A stretch of 64,000 nt of DNA from Chloroflexota bacterium (GCA_016234495.1 JACRBI010000024.1:1-64000), one strand, 5' to 3'; positions 52,847 to 61,257 are shown, numbered from the stretch's first letter. Notes: a model not told the origin generated them from the letters alone. Numbers and translations are program-made.

Positions 52847-53401
52847 ATGAGCGAAGATGTCGTTTCCTTCTTCAAGGTCTTCGCGGACGCCAACCGCCTG
52901 AAGATCGTCGGCCTGCTGGCACAGCAGCCATACAGCGTGGAGGAACTTGCCGCGCTATTAAATCTCAAGCCATCCACAGTATCACACCATCTCGCGAAGC
53001 TGGCGCAGATCGGGCTGGTCAGCGCGAAGACAGAGAGCTACTACAACGTTTACCAACTGGACGAAAAAGCGCTGGAAGCCAAATCCCGCGATTTGTTCTC
53101 GCAGGAGAATCTCGCCGCCTCTGTCGCAGACGTGGATGCGGACGCCTATGACAACAAGGTCATTAAGGATTATGTCCGCAGGGATGGCAGCCTGAAAACG
53201 ATCCCCGCCCAGCGCAAAAAGCTCGAAGCGATTTTGCGCCATGTTGTCAAAGCATTTGAAATGAACAAAAGGTACAGCGAGAAAAAAGTGAACGAATTAT
53301 TAAGCCAGTACCACGAAGATACAGCCAGTTTACGGCGGGAACTTGTCGGCTATGGATTAATGAAACGCGAAGGCGGAGGCGGGGATTACTGGCGCGAGTA
53401 A
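52847..53401 (+). CDS. ArsR-like wHTH regulator with DUF2087 domain (2)
   Basis: A 184-residue paralogue of the first gene. The HTH is FKVFADANRLKIVGLLAQ, with STVSHHLAKLAQIGLV as the recognition helix; the DUF2087 domain is YSEKKVNELLSQYHED and TASLRRELVGYGLMKREGGGGDYWRE. It is closer to the family than gene 1. The ATG follows GGGAGGCATGAG. The operon ends against the convergent DUF711 gene. Confidence 0.85.
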   Translation: MSEDVVSFFKVFADANRLKIVGLLAQQPYSVEELAALLNLKPSTVSHHLAKLAQIGLVSAKTESYYNVYQLDEKALEAKSRDLFSQENLAASVADVDADAYDNKVIKDYVRRDGSLKTIPAQRKKLEAILRHVVKAFEMNKRYSEKKVNELLSQYHEDTASLRRELVGYGLMKREGGGGDYWRE

Positions 53402-53406
53402 AACGT

Positions 53407-54615
53407 TCAGCGTTTGACGTTTATCGAAAAACTTTCATTTCCGCCCAGCGGGAAATTCAACGGCGCAGAATCCAATTTCATCACCCTGCTGTTGGCAAAG
53501 AAGCCGAAGTCAAAATTCGTGGCGTCGCCTGCCCGTTTACCGGGAACAGGCATCAGCCGCGCAGTGAGCGGCTTATCCAATCTCATCGCCAGTGCAGATA
53601 GATCCAGCAGCAGCGGTGCAATTTGTTCTGCAGTTGTATCTCCCGGCAGTGGAACTGTATCCAACCCTGTGCCGCACACGGCAGAATAAAGCAGAGCATC
53701 TTTAATCGTCAGAACTCCTTCTGCCGCGCGTTTCGCAAGGACAGAATCTTCGAGGATGGGCTGCATGTATCCGCTGAACCCTGTGCGGGGAAAATCAGCG
53801 CGGTCAATGGCTTCGGTCAAAATTGCGGCAGCGGCAAGCGATCCGTGCAATCCAATTTTCGGTACGCCCATTTTTTCAACTGCGCCGCCCAGCGAATGCT
53901 CGTCATCAGGAAATGGCGCAAGCGAAAAATCGATCCCAATGAATTTTGTTTTCGAAAAAATAGTGGTCGCTATTTGGGCAATGGCCTGACCATGCTTTGA
54001 AATTTCGGCGATTAATGCCTTTCGACCTTCATCCAGGGATTGCCCTTTGCCAAAGGCCCGCACTGCCAGGTCAGCGGATTCAGTGGCGATGGCAAACGCA
54101 GGTTCATCCTTATCGTGATACGCCGCGGGGAAGAATGGCGAACCCGCTTTGACATTTGCCAGCGCGGCAAAACGGAGATTGGCGAAACCGTCCGGCGTGA
54201 TAGTGGATGCCTGCTGAATGATTCTCGCGCAAGCCTGTATCGCCTGAAGCGAAATCCCATTTTTCTTGTCTGCCGCCACGCCGCTGAAGAAAACATTTTC
54301 ACTCGCGGCAATTGCTTCGGCGATGAATGTGTAGCTTTCGGGAAATTCGATCAGCGCGGGGCCGAGTGAAGCATAGGCTACGTTAATCTGCGGCAAAATA
54401 TCTGCCAGTTGTTGTGCCAGCCGCGGCAGGTTGCTTGTTTTTCCATTTAACAAAACTGGGAATGGAATGGAAACCAGACGCGTGGTCTGCACTGGATAGC
54501 CAGCCGCTTCATACGTGGCCCTGGCCTGCACCAGAAATTCCCCGGCCTTTCGCAAGGCTGTTTCATCAAGCGGATATTTTGGGTTGAGGAAATAAGTGAT
54601 TGAACGGATTTTCAT
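53407..54615 (-). CDS. DUF711 / UPF0210 family protein
   Basis: A 402-residue protein of DUF711, recognised from RSITYFLNPKYP at the N-terminus, then GTGLDTVPLPGDTTAEQIAPLLLD and LTARLMPVPGKRAGD near the C-terminus. The function of the family is not known; the fold resembles pyruvate-formate-lyase-like proteins. It is 5 bp away from the convergent ArsR-2 gene. GAGGTTTT precedes the ATG. Confidence 0.88.
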   Translation of the reverse strand: MKIRSITYFLNPKYPLDETALRKAGEFLVQARATYEAAGYPVQTTRLVSIPFPVLLNGKTSNLPRLAQQLADILPQINVAYASLGPALIEFPESYTFIAEAIAASENVFFSGVAADKKNGISLQAIQACARIIQQASTITPDGFANLRFAALANVKAGSPFFPAAYHDKDEPAFAIATESADLAVRAFGKGQSLDEGRKALIAEISKHGQAIAQIATTIFSKTKFIGIDFSLAPFPDDEHSLGGAVEKMGVPKIGLHGSLAAAAILTEAIDRADFPRTGFSGYMQPILEDSVLAKRAAEGVLTIKDALLYSAVCGTGLDTVPLPGDTTAEQIAPLLLDLSALAMRLDKPLTARLMPVPGKRAGDATNFDFGFFANSRVMKLDSAPLNFPLGGNESFSINVKR

Positions 54616-54633
54616 AAAACCTCGTCGGAAAGT

Positions 54634-55410
54634 TTAAAGGTTTGAACGTTGTCTCATCACTTCAAACATTAACACTGACCCGGCTACGCCTGCATTCAAT
54701 GATTCGATGTGGCCGCTCATCGGAATGGAAATTTTCCCATTTGCCAGCATCCGCGCGGACTCGCTTGCCCCTTCCGCTTCACTACCGACGATCAAAGCAA
54801 GGGGCTGGCGCAAGTCGGTTTCCCAGCAGGGTTGACCATCCATGTCTGCCAGCAAAACCTGTGAACCTGCCAACTTTACAACCTGATTTATTTCATTCCA
54901 ACTCATCGAGTGAATCGGCACATGGAAATGCGCGCCCATGCCCGAGCGGACTACTTTTGGCGCGAACGCATCCGTTGCTTCGGGCGGAAGAAGAACAGCC
55001 TGCACGCCTGCCGCAGCCGCTGTCCGCAACAAGGTGCCGAGGTTGCCGGGGTCGCGGATTTTGTCGGGGATGAGGAGAAAATTGGGGAGAGCGGGAATCG
55101 GGAGTCGGGAATCGTTGAGGACGGCAAGGATGCCTTGCGGAGTTTCCGTCTCGCTCAGAGATTTCATCAAACCTGTCGAAACTTCTTCAACGTCAACTCC
55201 GCGCGACCTTAGACTTTCGACTTTTGACTTTCCACGTTCACTCAAAGTCTCATCATACAAAGCAAACCGAAATCCCCAATTACTAATTACCGCCTCCTCC
55301 ACCAGCCGCACACCTTCAACAACAAAAGAGCCTGCTTCGCGGCGTTCCTTTGCGCGGCCAAGCAATGCGCGGACTAGTTTGATCTTCGGGTTTTGATTGG
55401 AAGAGATCAT
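54634..55410 (-). CDS. TrmH/SpoU-family RNA methyltransferase
   Basis: A 258-residue 2'-O-ribose methyltransferase. The three SpoU motifs are NLGTLLRTAAAAGVQ, IVGSEAEGASESA and IPMSGHIESLNAGVAGSVLMFE, at the C-terminal knot; the N-terminal substrate domain has IKLVRALLGRAKERREAGSF. It acts on rRNA or tRNA; the target cannot be told. A stretch NDSRLPIPALPN is coded by degenerate gggaatcggga words like those in 6742-6800. It is 18 bp from the DUF711 gene and may be cotranscribed with it. Confidence 0.9.
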   Translation of the reverse strand: MISSNQNPKIKLVRALLGRAKERREAGSFVVEGVRLVEEAVISNWGFRFALYDETLSERGKSKVESLRSRGVDVEEVSTGLMKSLSETETPQGILAVLNDSRLPIPALPNFLLIPDKIRDPGNLGTLLRTAAAAGVQAVLLPPEATDAFAPKVVRSGMGAHFHVPIHSMSWNEINQVVKLAGSQVLLADMDGQPCWETDLRQPLALIVGSEAEGASESARMLANGKISIPMSGHIESLNAGVAGSVLMFEVMRQRSNL

Positions 55411-55449
55411 GGGTGATGGGTCATGGTTAATCGGAGGCGAAAAGGAAAG

Positions 55450-56016
55450 TCAGGAACCATTAACCATGTTCCATTTTTCCAGGAAAACTATAATGGTTGC
55501 ATCATCAAGCAACACAATGCGAACAGTTTTCAAGGTCTGAGGCGGCAGGTTTGAAAAATACTTTTCAATGGACTTGAAAATGATTCCCGCCGCGCGGTCT
55601 TTTGGGAAGCCAAATATTCCAGTCGAAATGGCGGGCATGGAGATGGACGAACACTTTAATTCGTCAGCGACTCTTAATGAGCCGATGATCGCGTCTGCCA
55701 GTTTATCATCCTCACCGCCATCACCCCAGGCCGGGCCAACAGCATGGATAATGTATTTCGCAGGCAGCGCCCCGCCCAAGGTCCACGCAGGATGCGCATG
55801 TGAGACGAGACCATGTTGTTGAATCCACTTGTCGCTTTCTTCCTGTATCACATCCCCACCGCGACGCGCAATCGCCCAGGCCACCCCACCGCCATGCTGT
55901 AAATGTTCATTCGCCGCGTTGACGATGGCATCCACCTCATCAAGCGTGATGTCGCCTTGAATAATTTGCAGGGTCTGGCCTGTCGAAAGTTTTCTTTCAA
56001 CCAAAACGGAATTCAT
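55450..56016 (-). CDS. Macrodomain protein (ADP-ribose O-acetyl-ester type)
   Basis: A 188-residue macrodomain of the AF1521/YmdB kind. It has IVNAANEHLQHGGGVAWAIARRGG, the ADP-ribose-binding Asn-Asn-Gly loop, and AISTGIFGFPKDRAA. It would remove ADP-ribose from proteins or hydrolyse O-acetyl-ADP-ribose. A TAAAAT sits six bases before the ATG with no Shine-Dalgarno. It lies immediately downstream of the infC operon's terminator. Confidence 0.9.
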   Translation of the reverse strand: MNSVLVERKLSTGQTLQIIQGDITLDEVDAIVNAANEHLQHGGGVAWAIARRGGDVIQEESDKWIQQHGLVSHAHPAWTLGGALPAKYIIHAVGPAWGDGGEDDKLADAIIGSLRVADELKCSSISMPAISTGIFGFPKDRAAGIIFKSIEKYFSNLPPQTLKTVRIVLLDDATIIVFLEKWNMVNGS

Positions 56017-56022
56017 TTTTCT

Positions 56023-56028
56023 ATTTTA
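56023..56028 (-). promoter_or_regulatory. -10 box directly upstream of the macrodomain gene
   Basis: TAAAAT on the minus strand, six bases before the ATG. Leaderless mRNA predicted. Confidence 0.5.
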
Positions 56029-56034
56029 CCCCCG

Positions 56035-56071
56035 TTAAAAATTGTATGGGCGGATCGCGATCCGCCCATAC
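56035..56071 (-). terminator. infC operon terminator
   Basis: A perfect gtatgggcggatc dyad (13-bp stem, no more than a 2-base loop), followed on the minus strand by AATTTTTAA. Confidence 0.9.
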
Positions 56072-56074
56072 ATG

Positions 56075-56416
56075 TTATTTCGTTTTTGCAACCACTGCGG
56101 CGAATGCCTGCGGATTGCGTACTGCGATGTCTGCCAGCATCTTGCGGTTAAGGTCGATGCTTGCCTTCTTGAGGGCGGCCACCAACTTGCTGTAGGTGGT
56201 GCCGTTCAAACGGGCCGCGGCATTGATACGGGCGATCCATAACTTGCGCAGATCGCGTTTTCGCACGCGGCGATCACGGGTGGCGTACCACAGGCTTTTG
56301 AGCATGGCCTCGTTCGCACGTTTGAATAACAAGTGCCTCGAGCCGCGCTGGCCCTTCGTGATCTTCAAAATTTTCTTGTGACGTAGATGCCCTTGCGGGC
56401 CTCCTTTTACGCGCAT
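56075..56416 (-). CDS. rplT: 50S ribosomal protein L20
   Basis: A 113-residue L20, recognised by [41 protein letters not shown] and the later [11 protein letters not shown]. It binds 23S rRNA early in 50S assembly and, in other bacteria, represses its own operon. It is the last gene of infC-rpmI-rplT. AGGAGGTAAAG precedes the ATG. A 136-bp gap with dyads separates it from rpmI. Confidence 0.97.
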   Translation of the reverse strand: MRVKGGPQGHLRHKKILKITKGQRGSRHLLFKRANEAMLKSLWYATRDRRVRKRDLRKLWIARINAAARLNGTTYSKLVAALKKASIDLNRKMLADIAVRNPQAFAAVVAKTK

Positions 56417-56499
56417 TTCTTTACCTCCTGCAAACTCGCGGGCGTCGGTGCGCTATGAGGCGACACCAGTTGCGCACACCCGAAAGCCGCAAATAAAAA

Positions 56500-56550
56500 T
56501 TGACGGCAGCGGGCAAACTTAATTTTGCCTGCTCGGACAAATTAAGTTTG
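56500..56550 (-). promoter_or_regulatory. Dyad-rich spacer between rpmI and rplT
   Basis: The minus strand reads GGACAAACTTAATTTGTCC and then GGCAAAATTAAGTTTGCC, a pair of similar dyads directly after rpmI, and further on GTGTGCGCAACTGGTGTCGC. This could be an L20-binding operator as in other L35-L20 operons; equally it could be ordinary spacer or a repeat. No gene is in the gap. Confidence 0.45.
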
Positions 56551-56552
56551 TC

Positions 56553-56786
56553 CTATCCTTCCATGTGGGGGGCGAGGCGCTTAATCCGCTTGATGAATTT
56601 GCGGCCTTTGACGACCACCATCTCACTTAATAAGGCCTTGGTGCGGTCCGACGTGCGGCGTCGTAAGTGGCTCTTGCCGCCTTTGGTTCGCACAAGTGTG
56701 CCGGAGCCGGTCAAACGAAATCTTTTGGATGTCGCTTTGTGCGTCTTCAGCTTTAATTTACCAGACTTCTTTGCTTTGCGAGGCAT
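56553..56786 (-). CDS. rpmI: 50S ribosomal protein L35
   Basis: A 77-residue L35 with the standard PRKAKKSGKLKLKTHKATSKRF start and LRRRTSDRTKALLSEMVVVKG. It is slightly longer than the usual 64-66 at the C-terminus. It is part of the large subunit. GGAGCGAATTAGC precedes the ATG. It lies 75 bp after infC. Confidence 0.97.
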   Translation of the reverse strand: MPRKAKKSGKLKLKTHKATSKRFRLTGSGTLVRTKGGKSHLRRRTSDRTKALLSEMVVVKGRKFIKRIKRLAPHMEG

Positions 56787-56861
56787 TGCTAATTCGCTCC
56801 TTTCAAAAAATTAACTGCGGGTGACTTTCTCCACAGACTATCAACATGATTGGGATGTTCT

Positions 56862-57434
56862 TTAGGCTTGCGCTTCAGACTTAACCTCGGCCTGCTCGCC
56901 CTTTTCCTTCTTTTTCGCTGCGCCTTTAGCGGGGACCAACACCACGAGCATTGTGCGGCCTTCCATTTGTGGCGGCACTTCAACCACGGCTACATCAATA
57001 AGATCCTGAACGATCTCACGCAAGTCCTCGAGCGCGATCTCGGGATAATCCATTTCGCGGCCGCGGAACTTGATGGTGACGCGCACCTTGTGTCCCTGAT
57101 TCAGCCAGCGGCGGGCATCATCCACCTTGAAACCGCGGTGAGCGCCGTTCGTCTTGGGGCGCAGGCGGATTTCCTTAATCTCGATCTTGGTCTGAGCCTT
57201 CTTGGCTTCGCGTTCCTTCTTGGCCTTTTCGTAGATGAACTTGCCGAAATCCATGACGCGACAAACTGGCGGCGTGGCTCCGGGCGAAACCTCTACCAAG
57301 TCCATCTCGGCATCACGGGCAATTTGCAAAGCCTGACGGATCGGCACGACACCGACGTTGCCGCCATCTGGACCAATCAGGCGAACCTCCGCAACGCGGA
57401 TGCCTTCATTTACTCGAAATTCGTTGGCGCTGAT
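56862..57434 (-). CDS. infC: Translation initiation factor IF-3, AUC start
   Basis: A 190-residue IF3. The protein begins (I/M)SANEFRVNEGIRVAEVRLIG, and the C-domain has RVTIKFRGREMDYPEIALE. A Lys/Glu-rich tail ends it. In the reading frame, an amber stop (TAG) lies two codons before ATC at 57434, and no ATG, GTG or TTG falls between until residue 30 (GTG, MPIRQALQ). AAGAGGAG sits six bases before the ATC. An AUC start is the best reading, in line with the rare AUU/AUC starts through which infC represses itself. The shorter GTG start would remove the conserved N-terminal helix. Confidence 0.93.
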   Translation of the reverse strand: MSANEFRVNEGIRVAEVRLIGPDGGNVGVVPIRQALQIARDAEMDLVEVSPGATPPVCRVMDFGKFIYEKAKKEREAKKAQTKIEIKEIRLRPKTNGAHRGFKVDDARRWLNQGHKVRVTIKFRGREMDYPEIALEDLREIVQDLIDVAVVEVPPQMEGRTMLVVLVPAKGAAKKKEKGEQAEVKSEAQA

Positions 57435-57464
57435 ATGCTACTCCTCTTATATGTAGAAACAAAC

Positions 57465-57482
57465 CCAGCCTTCCAAGGCTGG
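57465..57482 (-). promoter_or_regulatory. Leader hairpin of infC
   Basis: Minus strand: CCAGCC TTGGAA GGCTGG, in the roughly 58-base leader ahead of the AUC start. It could be a control element for infC, or, on the plus strand with the following TTTTTT, a terminator for nothing obvious. Confidence 0.5.
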
Positions 57483-57498
57483 TTTTTTAGCGGGGCGA

Positions 57499-57528
57499 AT
57501 AATACCATGCCCGCTCGGGAATCGTCAA
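57499..57528 (-). promoter_or_regulatory. Promoter of infC-rpmI-rplT
   Basis: TTGACG, an 18-base spacer, then TGG-TATTAT (extended -10). It would begin the leader about 58 bases before the AUC start. Confidence 0.82.
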
Positions 57529-57648
57529 TGAAATGTGAGTTTTGGGGGTGGCTTATTTTGCGAGATGTTCAAAAGATTTCCCCGGGCCGCCATGAAAATA
57601 CAGATAAAAAAATCCAGTGAGGGTTGAAATGCATTATTATTATTTTTA

Positions 57649-59439
57649 ATGCTAAACATCAATCTAAAACTCTTGTTGGATTTCTGGACGCCCGCCCTGT
57701 CTACCCATCAGGAAGAGGATTCGCGCCTTTTCCTCTCCCTTGCCTGTCTCACCTTAATTTTCCTCGCCAGCCTCTGGGCTATTCCCCTGCTCAAGAAAAC
57801 CCTAGACATCGCAAGCCTGTTCTCCCTCGCACCGGCGGCGGGGCTGGCAAGTATCATCCTTATCTTCTTCCCGGCCTTTCTGTTGAGTCAGTGGGACGGC
57901 AAACCAATAAACTATCTTGTTATTCCTGCCGGGGCATTATTTTTTGGGGCTGCCTTATCGCTGTCGTCGCTCGTTCGCTCCGGCCAGACTGTTTCAGGAT
58001 CATCTTGGGCTCTGATTGCGTTGATCTGTTTCCTTTTGATGTTTTGCATTTTACGGCTGCCTTTTATCAAGGAACTTGCCTTACCTCCTTACTCTGACTC
58101 CATAGAACACTATCAAATCATTCGCGATCTGTCCCACCCGGAATTGCCTCCGCTTGCATTTTACAAGATCGAGCGGCTGACGTCCCGTTATTATCATCTA
58201 GGGTTTCATGTGCTTGCCGCCTCGCTCGCCACACTGACCGGCTCTCCCATTGAGCAGGGTATGCTTGTGCTTGGGCAGATCTTGCAGGTAATTATCCCTT
58301 TGTCTTTATTTTTCCCCATAAAAGCCATAACAAAAAACAATTTTGCCGGTCTTGGCGCAGTCCTGTTTGCCGGGCTGTGCTGGCGAATGCCTTCTTTTGC
58401 GAGTAATTGGGGTAAATACCCGGCACTCGCCAGCCTTTCCATGCTTCCCTTATTACCCGGCTTCCTATATGCCGCTCAAGAATCCGAAAACCATCGCCAA
58501 CTCAAAAAGCTGACTCTTCTGGCGGCAGCAGTGGGAACCGCAACAATCCTCGCCCACACACGATCATTAATCCTGTTGGTTATTCTTTTAGGGAGTTGGT
58601 GGCTGTCAGGAAGGATCGCCCGCGCCCAGCCGCTGTGGAAAGCCCTTGGTATCGCGACCTTATTTTTATTGATATTCGGTCTTGGGCACATTATTAACAC
58701 AAATGGCATTCTGGACTATGTTTTCATTCCTTACTTGCGGGATGGGTACCTGCCGTCAATTCTAGTTATCCTTCTCCTTCCCTTTGGCTTGAATAAATAT
58801 CCACGCCTGGCTGCTTGTTCATTATTGTTCCTTCTGTTCATTCTTATCAGTTCTGTACTCCCGCTTCCAGCAGGTTTGGGACGGCTTGGCTTTCAGCATT
58901 TATTAGACCGTCCTTTTGCTCAAATGGTGCTCTTCCTGCCGCTTTCTGTCTTGGGGGGAACTGGCTTTGCGGGGTTGCATGAAGGATTAACACACTTTCG
59001 TGGTTCTACGCTGATTTTGCCACTATTTACTTTCGGGGCATTGGTTTACTCTCTTGCTTATTATGAGATTGCCCCATCCTCATGTTGCCAACTCGCAAAC
59101 CTGGAAGACATCACCGCTTACCGCTGGATCGAAAATTATTTACCCGAGTCAGCGGTCATTCTCATAGCATCCAGCCAGACGCCAACTCGGAGCTATGGTG
59201 TGGACGGCGGCGCATGGATCACACCCCTGACCGGAATTCAAACTGTGATGCGGTCCAATCAGACCCCGTTCAACACCAAGGCGATCTTTGAAGAACTATG
59301 TCTGCAGGGCATTACCCATATTTATGCCGGCGGGAACGCTGCCAGATTCCACGTTGAGGAGATCGCATCCACCTCGTGGTATGCCATCCGGTTTAACACG
59401 CCCGGTGCCTACCTGTATGAATTAACCCCCTGCCCATGA
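57649..59439 (+). CDS. Large polytopic membrane protein, glycosyltransferase-like
   Basis: A 596-residue protein with about thirteen membrane segments and a C-terminal soluble part. The hydrophobic profile and the sequence LNINLKLLLDFWTP at the start resemble the GT-C/PMT-like mannosyl- or arabinosyltransferases, and the extracytoplasmic ASNWGKYPALASLSMLPLL loop is typical of a DUF6541-like group. No catalytic Asp-Asp/Glu loop can be asserted. The function is therefore only guessed. The start ATG is preceded by an AT-rich run with no clear Shine-Dalgarno. It is divergent from infC. Confidence 0.6.
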   Translation: MLNINLKLLLDFWTPALSTHQEEDSRLFLSLACLTLIFLASLWAIPLLKKTLDIASLFSLAPAAGLASIILIFFPAFLLSQWDGKPINYLVIPAGALFFGAALSLSSLVRSGQTVSGSSWALIALICFLLMFCILRLPFIKELALPPYSDSIEHYQIIRDLSHPELPPLAFYKIERLTSRYYHLGFHVLAASLATLTGSPIEQGMLVLGQILQVIIPLSLFFPIKAITKNNFAGLGAVLFAGLCWRMPSFASNWGKYPALASLSMLPLLPGFLYAAQESENHRQLKKLTLLAAAVGTATILAHTRSLILLVILLGSWWLSGRIARAQPLWKALGIATLFLLIFGLGHIINTNGILDYVFIPYLRDGYLPSILVILLLPFGLNKYPRLAACSLLFLLFILISSVLPLPAGLGRLGFQHLLDRPFAQMVLFLPLSVLGGTGFAGLHEGLTHFRGSTLILPLFTFGALVYSLAYYEIAPSSCCQLANLEDITAYRWIENYLPESAVILIASSQTPTRSYGVDGGAWITPLTGIQTVMRSNQTPFNTKAIFEELCLQGITHIYAGGNAARFHVEEIASTSWYAIRFNTPGAYLYELTPCP

Positions 59440-59443
59440 ACAA

Positions 59444-59484
59444 CGAACATACACCGCAGGCGGCCCGTCTGCGGTGTATGTTCG
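59444..59484. terminator. Bidirectional dyad between convergent genes
   Basis: cgaacataccaccgcag-like arms (cgaacatacaccgcag and ctgcggtgtatgttcg), a perfect 16-bp stem with a 9-base loop. Stable but without U-runs. Confidence 0.55.
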
Positions 59485-59513
59485 TAATCAATCAATGTCC
59501 ATGCAACAACCTG

Positions 59514-60743
59514 CTAGGGTTGCCTGGCGGTACAGTAGCCTGAATTGTTGCTTGGGTTTACCACCCACTGACAGGAATTAAATTGTGCCTTGCATGAATC
59601 ATACGTTGTCAAATTCTGGCAGTTGATCGTTGGCTGAGCAGTGCCCTTCGGCGCCCGGGTTGGTGGAACCGTGGTCGGCGTGGGGGTGGGCGGCGCCTCT
59701 TTGACCGGTATTTGGCCAGGGTCAACGTTGAGTGTCCCAGTATTCAGGGATACCCAGCAGAAATTCTCGCCTTCATTGGGCATTTTCACGTAGAGCCAGG
59801 TACGCAGGTCGTTAATGCCAGCCACTTCAAGAACGTCACCTTTCAGATATGAGCGTCTTGCTTCAAATACAACATTGGGGCCAATGCGGCAGTTCGCATT
59901 TTGCAATAATGTAAAAAAGGGAAGGGTAGGTTCAAATGTAACCGGAATGAGAGTCGGCAGAAGGGGAAGAGGGTAGACGCAAGAACCTGAAACATCTGTC
60001 ATAAAGGAACGCGTATTGGAGAATGGTCCTAACGTAGTGTTATTGATCGGCGCGATACGCCAGTAGTACCATGTGCAGTCTGTCAGGTCAGTACCAGGCA
60101 GCCAGCGGGTGGAAGGGTTGCCCGTCCCGCCGCTCAAAGTTGTATCAGCAAATGAAGGGTCGGTGGAGAGGTCGACACGATATCCCTCAGGAATACATGG
60201 GTCTTTGTATTCCCAAACTAAAAGCGGCTCAAGGGTATTGACTATCGCGCCGTTGACTGGTTCAAGCAGCCTCGGGTCTCTGAGTGCGGCCGTATCACAG
60301 ACGGGGCCAGTGAAGAAATAGCGGCTGTCGGCATAAGGCCCGTCACCACTTCCAACAGACGCTGCAACGCTCCATTCATATGCCTGGCCGGGCTGTAAAG
60401 AAGTCAAGGGTGTCCAGTTTCGGATGAAAGGGCCGTAACTATAGGCGCCTAAATCGGTCTCAAAATATGGCCCCTGCCTGAGGTGAATATGATATCCAAA
60501 CGGCTCACAGGAGTCATATGGGTAGGGGACGCTTGGATCATTGGTCGTCCAGGAGAGAGTGGGGTTAAGGGAATCAACGACCGCCCACATGGCAGGAGCG
60601 CTCAAACCAGGCGCTGGGAGATCGCCTTGCGGGCAGCTTGGTATTGCCGGCGGCGTTGGCATGGGCAGGTTGCATCCAAGAAGTACCAGCGCAAACGAAA
60701 GGACAAAGAGACGCTTGAATAATTTTGTCACGATTCTCTCCAT
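59514..60743 (-). CDS. SH3-domain lipoprotein with fibronectin-like domains
   Basis: A 409-residue exported protein. A signal peptide FKRLFVLSFALVLLGC ends in lipobox LLGC. Two fibronectin-III-like domains (about 45-140 and 150-260: WTTNDPSVPY..., TWYYWRIAPINNT) are followed by an SH3b-like domain (NCRIGPNVVFEARRSYLKGDVLEV), a Pro/Thr stalk and a Cys-rich tail (NCQNLTTYDSCKAQFNSCQW). Probably a surface protein with a binding role. The start at 60743 is uncertain; a GTG eight codons upstream is possible. Confidence 0.75.
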   Translation of the reverse strand: MERIVTKLFKRLFVLSFALVLLGCNLPMPTPPAIPSCPQGDLPAPGLSAPAMWAVVDSLNPTLSWTTNDPSVPYPYDSCEPFGYHIHLRQGPYFETDLGAYSYGPFIRNWTPLTSLQPGQAYEWSVAASVGSGDGPYADSRYFFTGPVCDTAALRDPRLLEPVNGAIVNTLEPLLVWEYKDPCIPEGYRVDLSTDPSFADTTLSGGTGNPSTRWLPGTDLTDCTWYYWRIAPINNTTLGPFSNTRSFMTDVSGSCVYPLPLLPTLIPVTFEPTLPFFTLLQNANCRIGPNVVFEARRSYLKGDVLEVAGINDLRTWLYVKMPNEGENFCWVSLNTGTLNVDPGQIPVKEAPPTPTPTTVPPTRAPKGTAQPTINCQNLTTYDSCKAQFNSCQWVVNPSNNSGYCTARQP

Positions 60744-60842
60744 ATGAAATAGGAAACCACCTTTCACTCAGCGTGATCTCGAGGATTTGTAAAATTATAT
60801 TCGCCCGTATTGAGGAATGTCAATGAAATATGCGAAAATTGG

Positions 60843-60877
60843 GGAATAAAATAGAGCCGGGTATTCCGGCTCTATTT
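60843..60877 (-). terminator. trxA terminator
   Basis: aaatagagccgg and ccggctctattt, a 12-bp stem with a 5-base loop, then ATTTTATT on the minus strand. Confidence 0.85.
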
Positions 60878-60880
60878 GCA

Positions 60881-61204
60881 TTATACATGCGGGGTGACTT
60901 TTGCAGCCAGCTTTTCCTTCGGCTGGAAGCCTGTCATCCTTTCCTTGATCTGGCCGCCCTTAAAGAGCATCAGGGTGGGGATGCCCATCACACCGTACTG
61001 CATCATGATGTTCGGGTTTTGGTCAGCATCGAGTTTCACCACTTTGACCTTGCCCTCCCACTCCCCCGCCAGCTGCTTGACGATGGGTTCAATCATCTTA
61101 CACGGCTGACACCAGGTCGCGGTGAAATCCACAAGGACGGGCAAGTCTGCGCCGATCACTTCCTCCTGAAAATCTGCTTCTGTTACATAATTTATATCTG
61201 TCAT
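60881..61204 (-). CDS. trxA: Thioredoxin
   Basis: A 107-residue thioredoxin. The active site is WCQPCKM in DFTATWCQPCKMIEP, slightly different from the common WCGPC, and the cis-Pro loop is VMGIPTLMLF. It reduces disulfides in the cytoplasm. GGAGGCAAAT precedes the ATG. It is divergent from the cold-shock gene. Confidence 0.95.
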   Translation of the reverse strand: MTDINYVTEADFQEEVIGADLPVLVDFTATWCQPCKMIEPIVKQLAGEWEGKVKVVKLDADQNPNIMMQYGVMGIPTLMLFKGGQIKERMTGFQPKEKLAAKVTPHV

Positions 61205-61257
61205 ATTTGCCTCCAGCGGTACTGATGCGCTGTGATTTATGATTATTACTCACGGCA

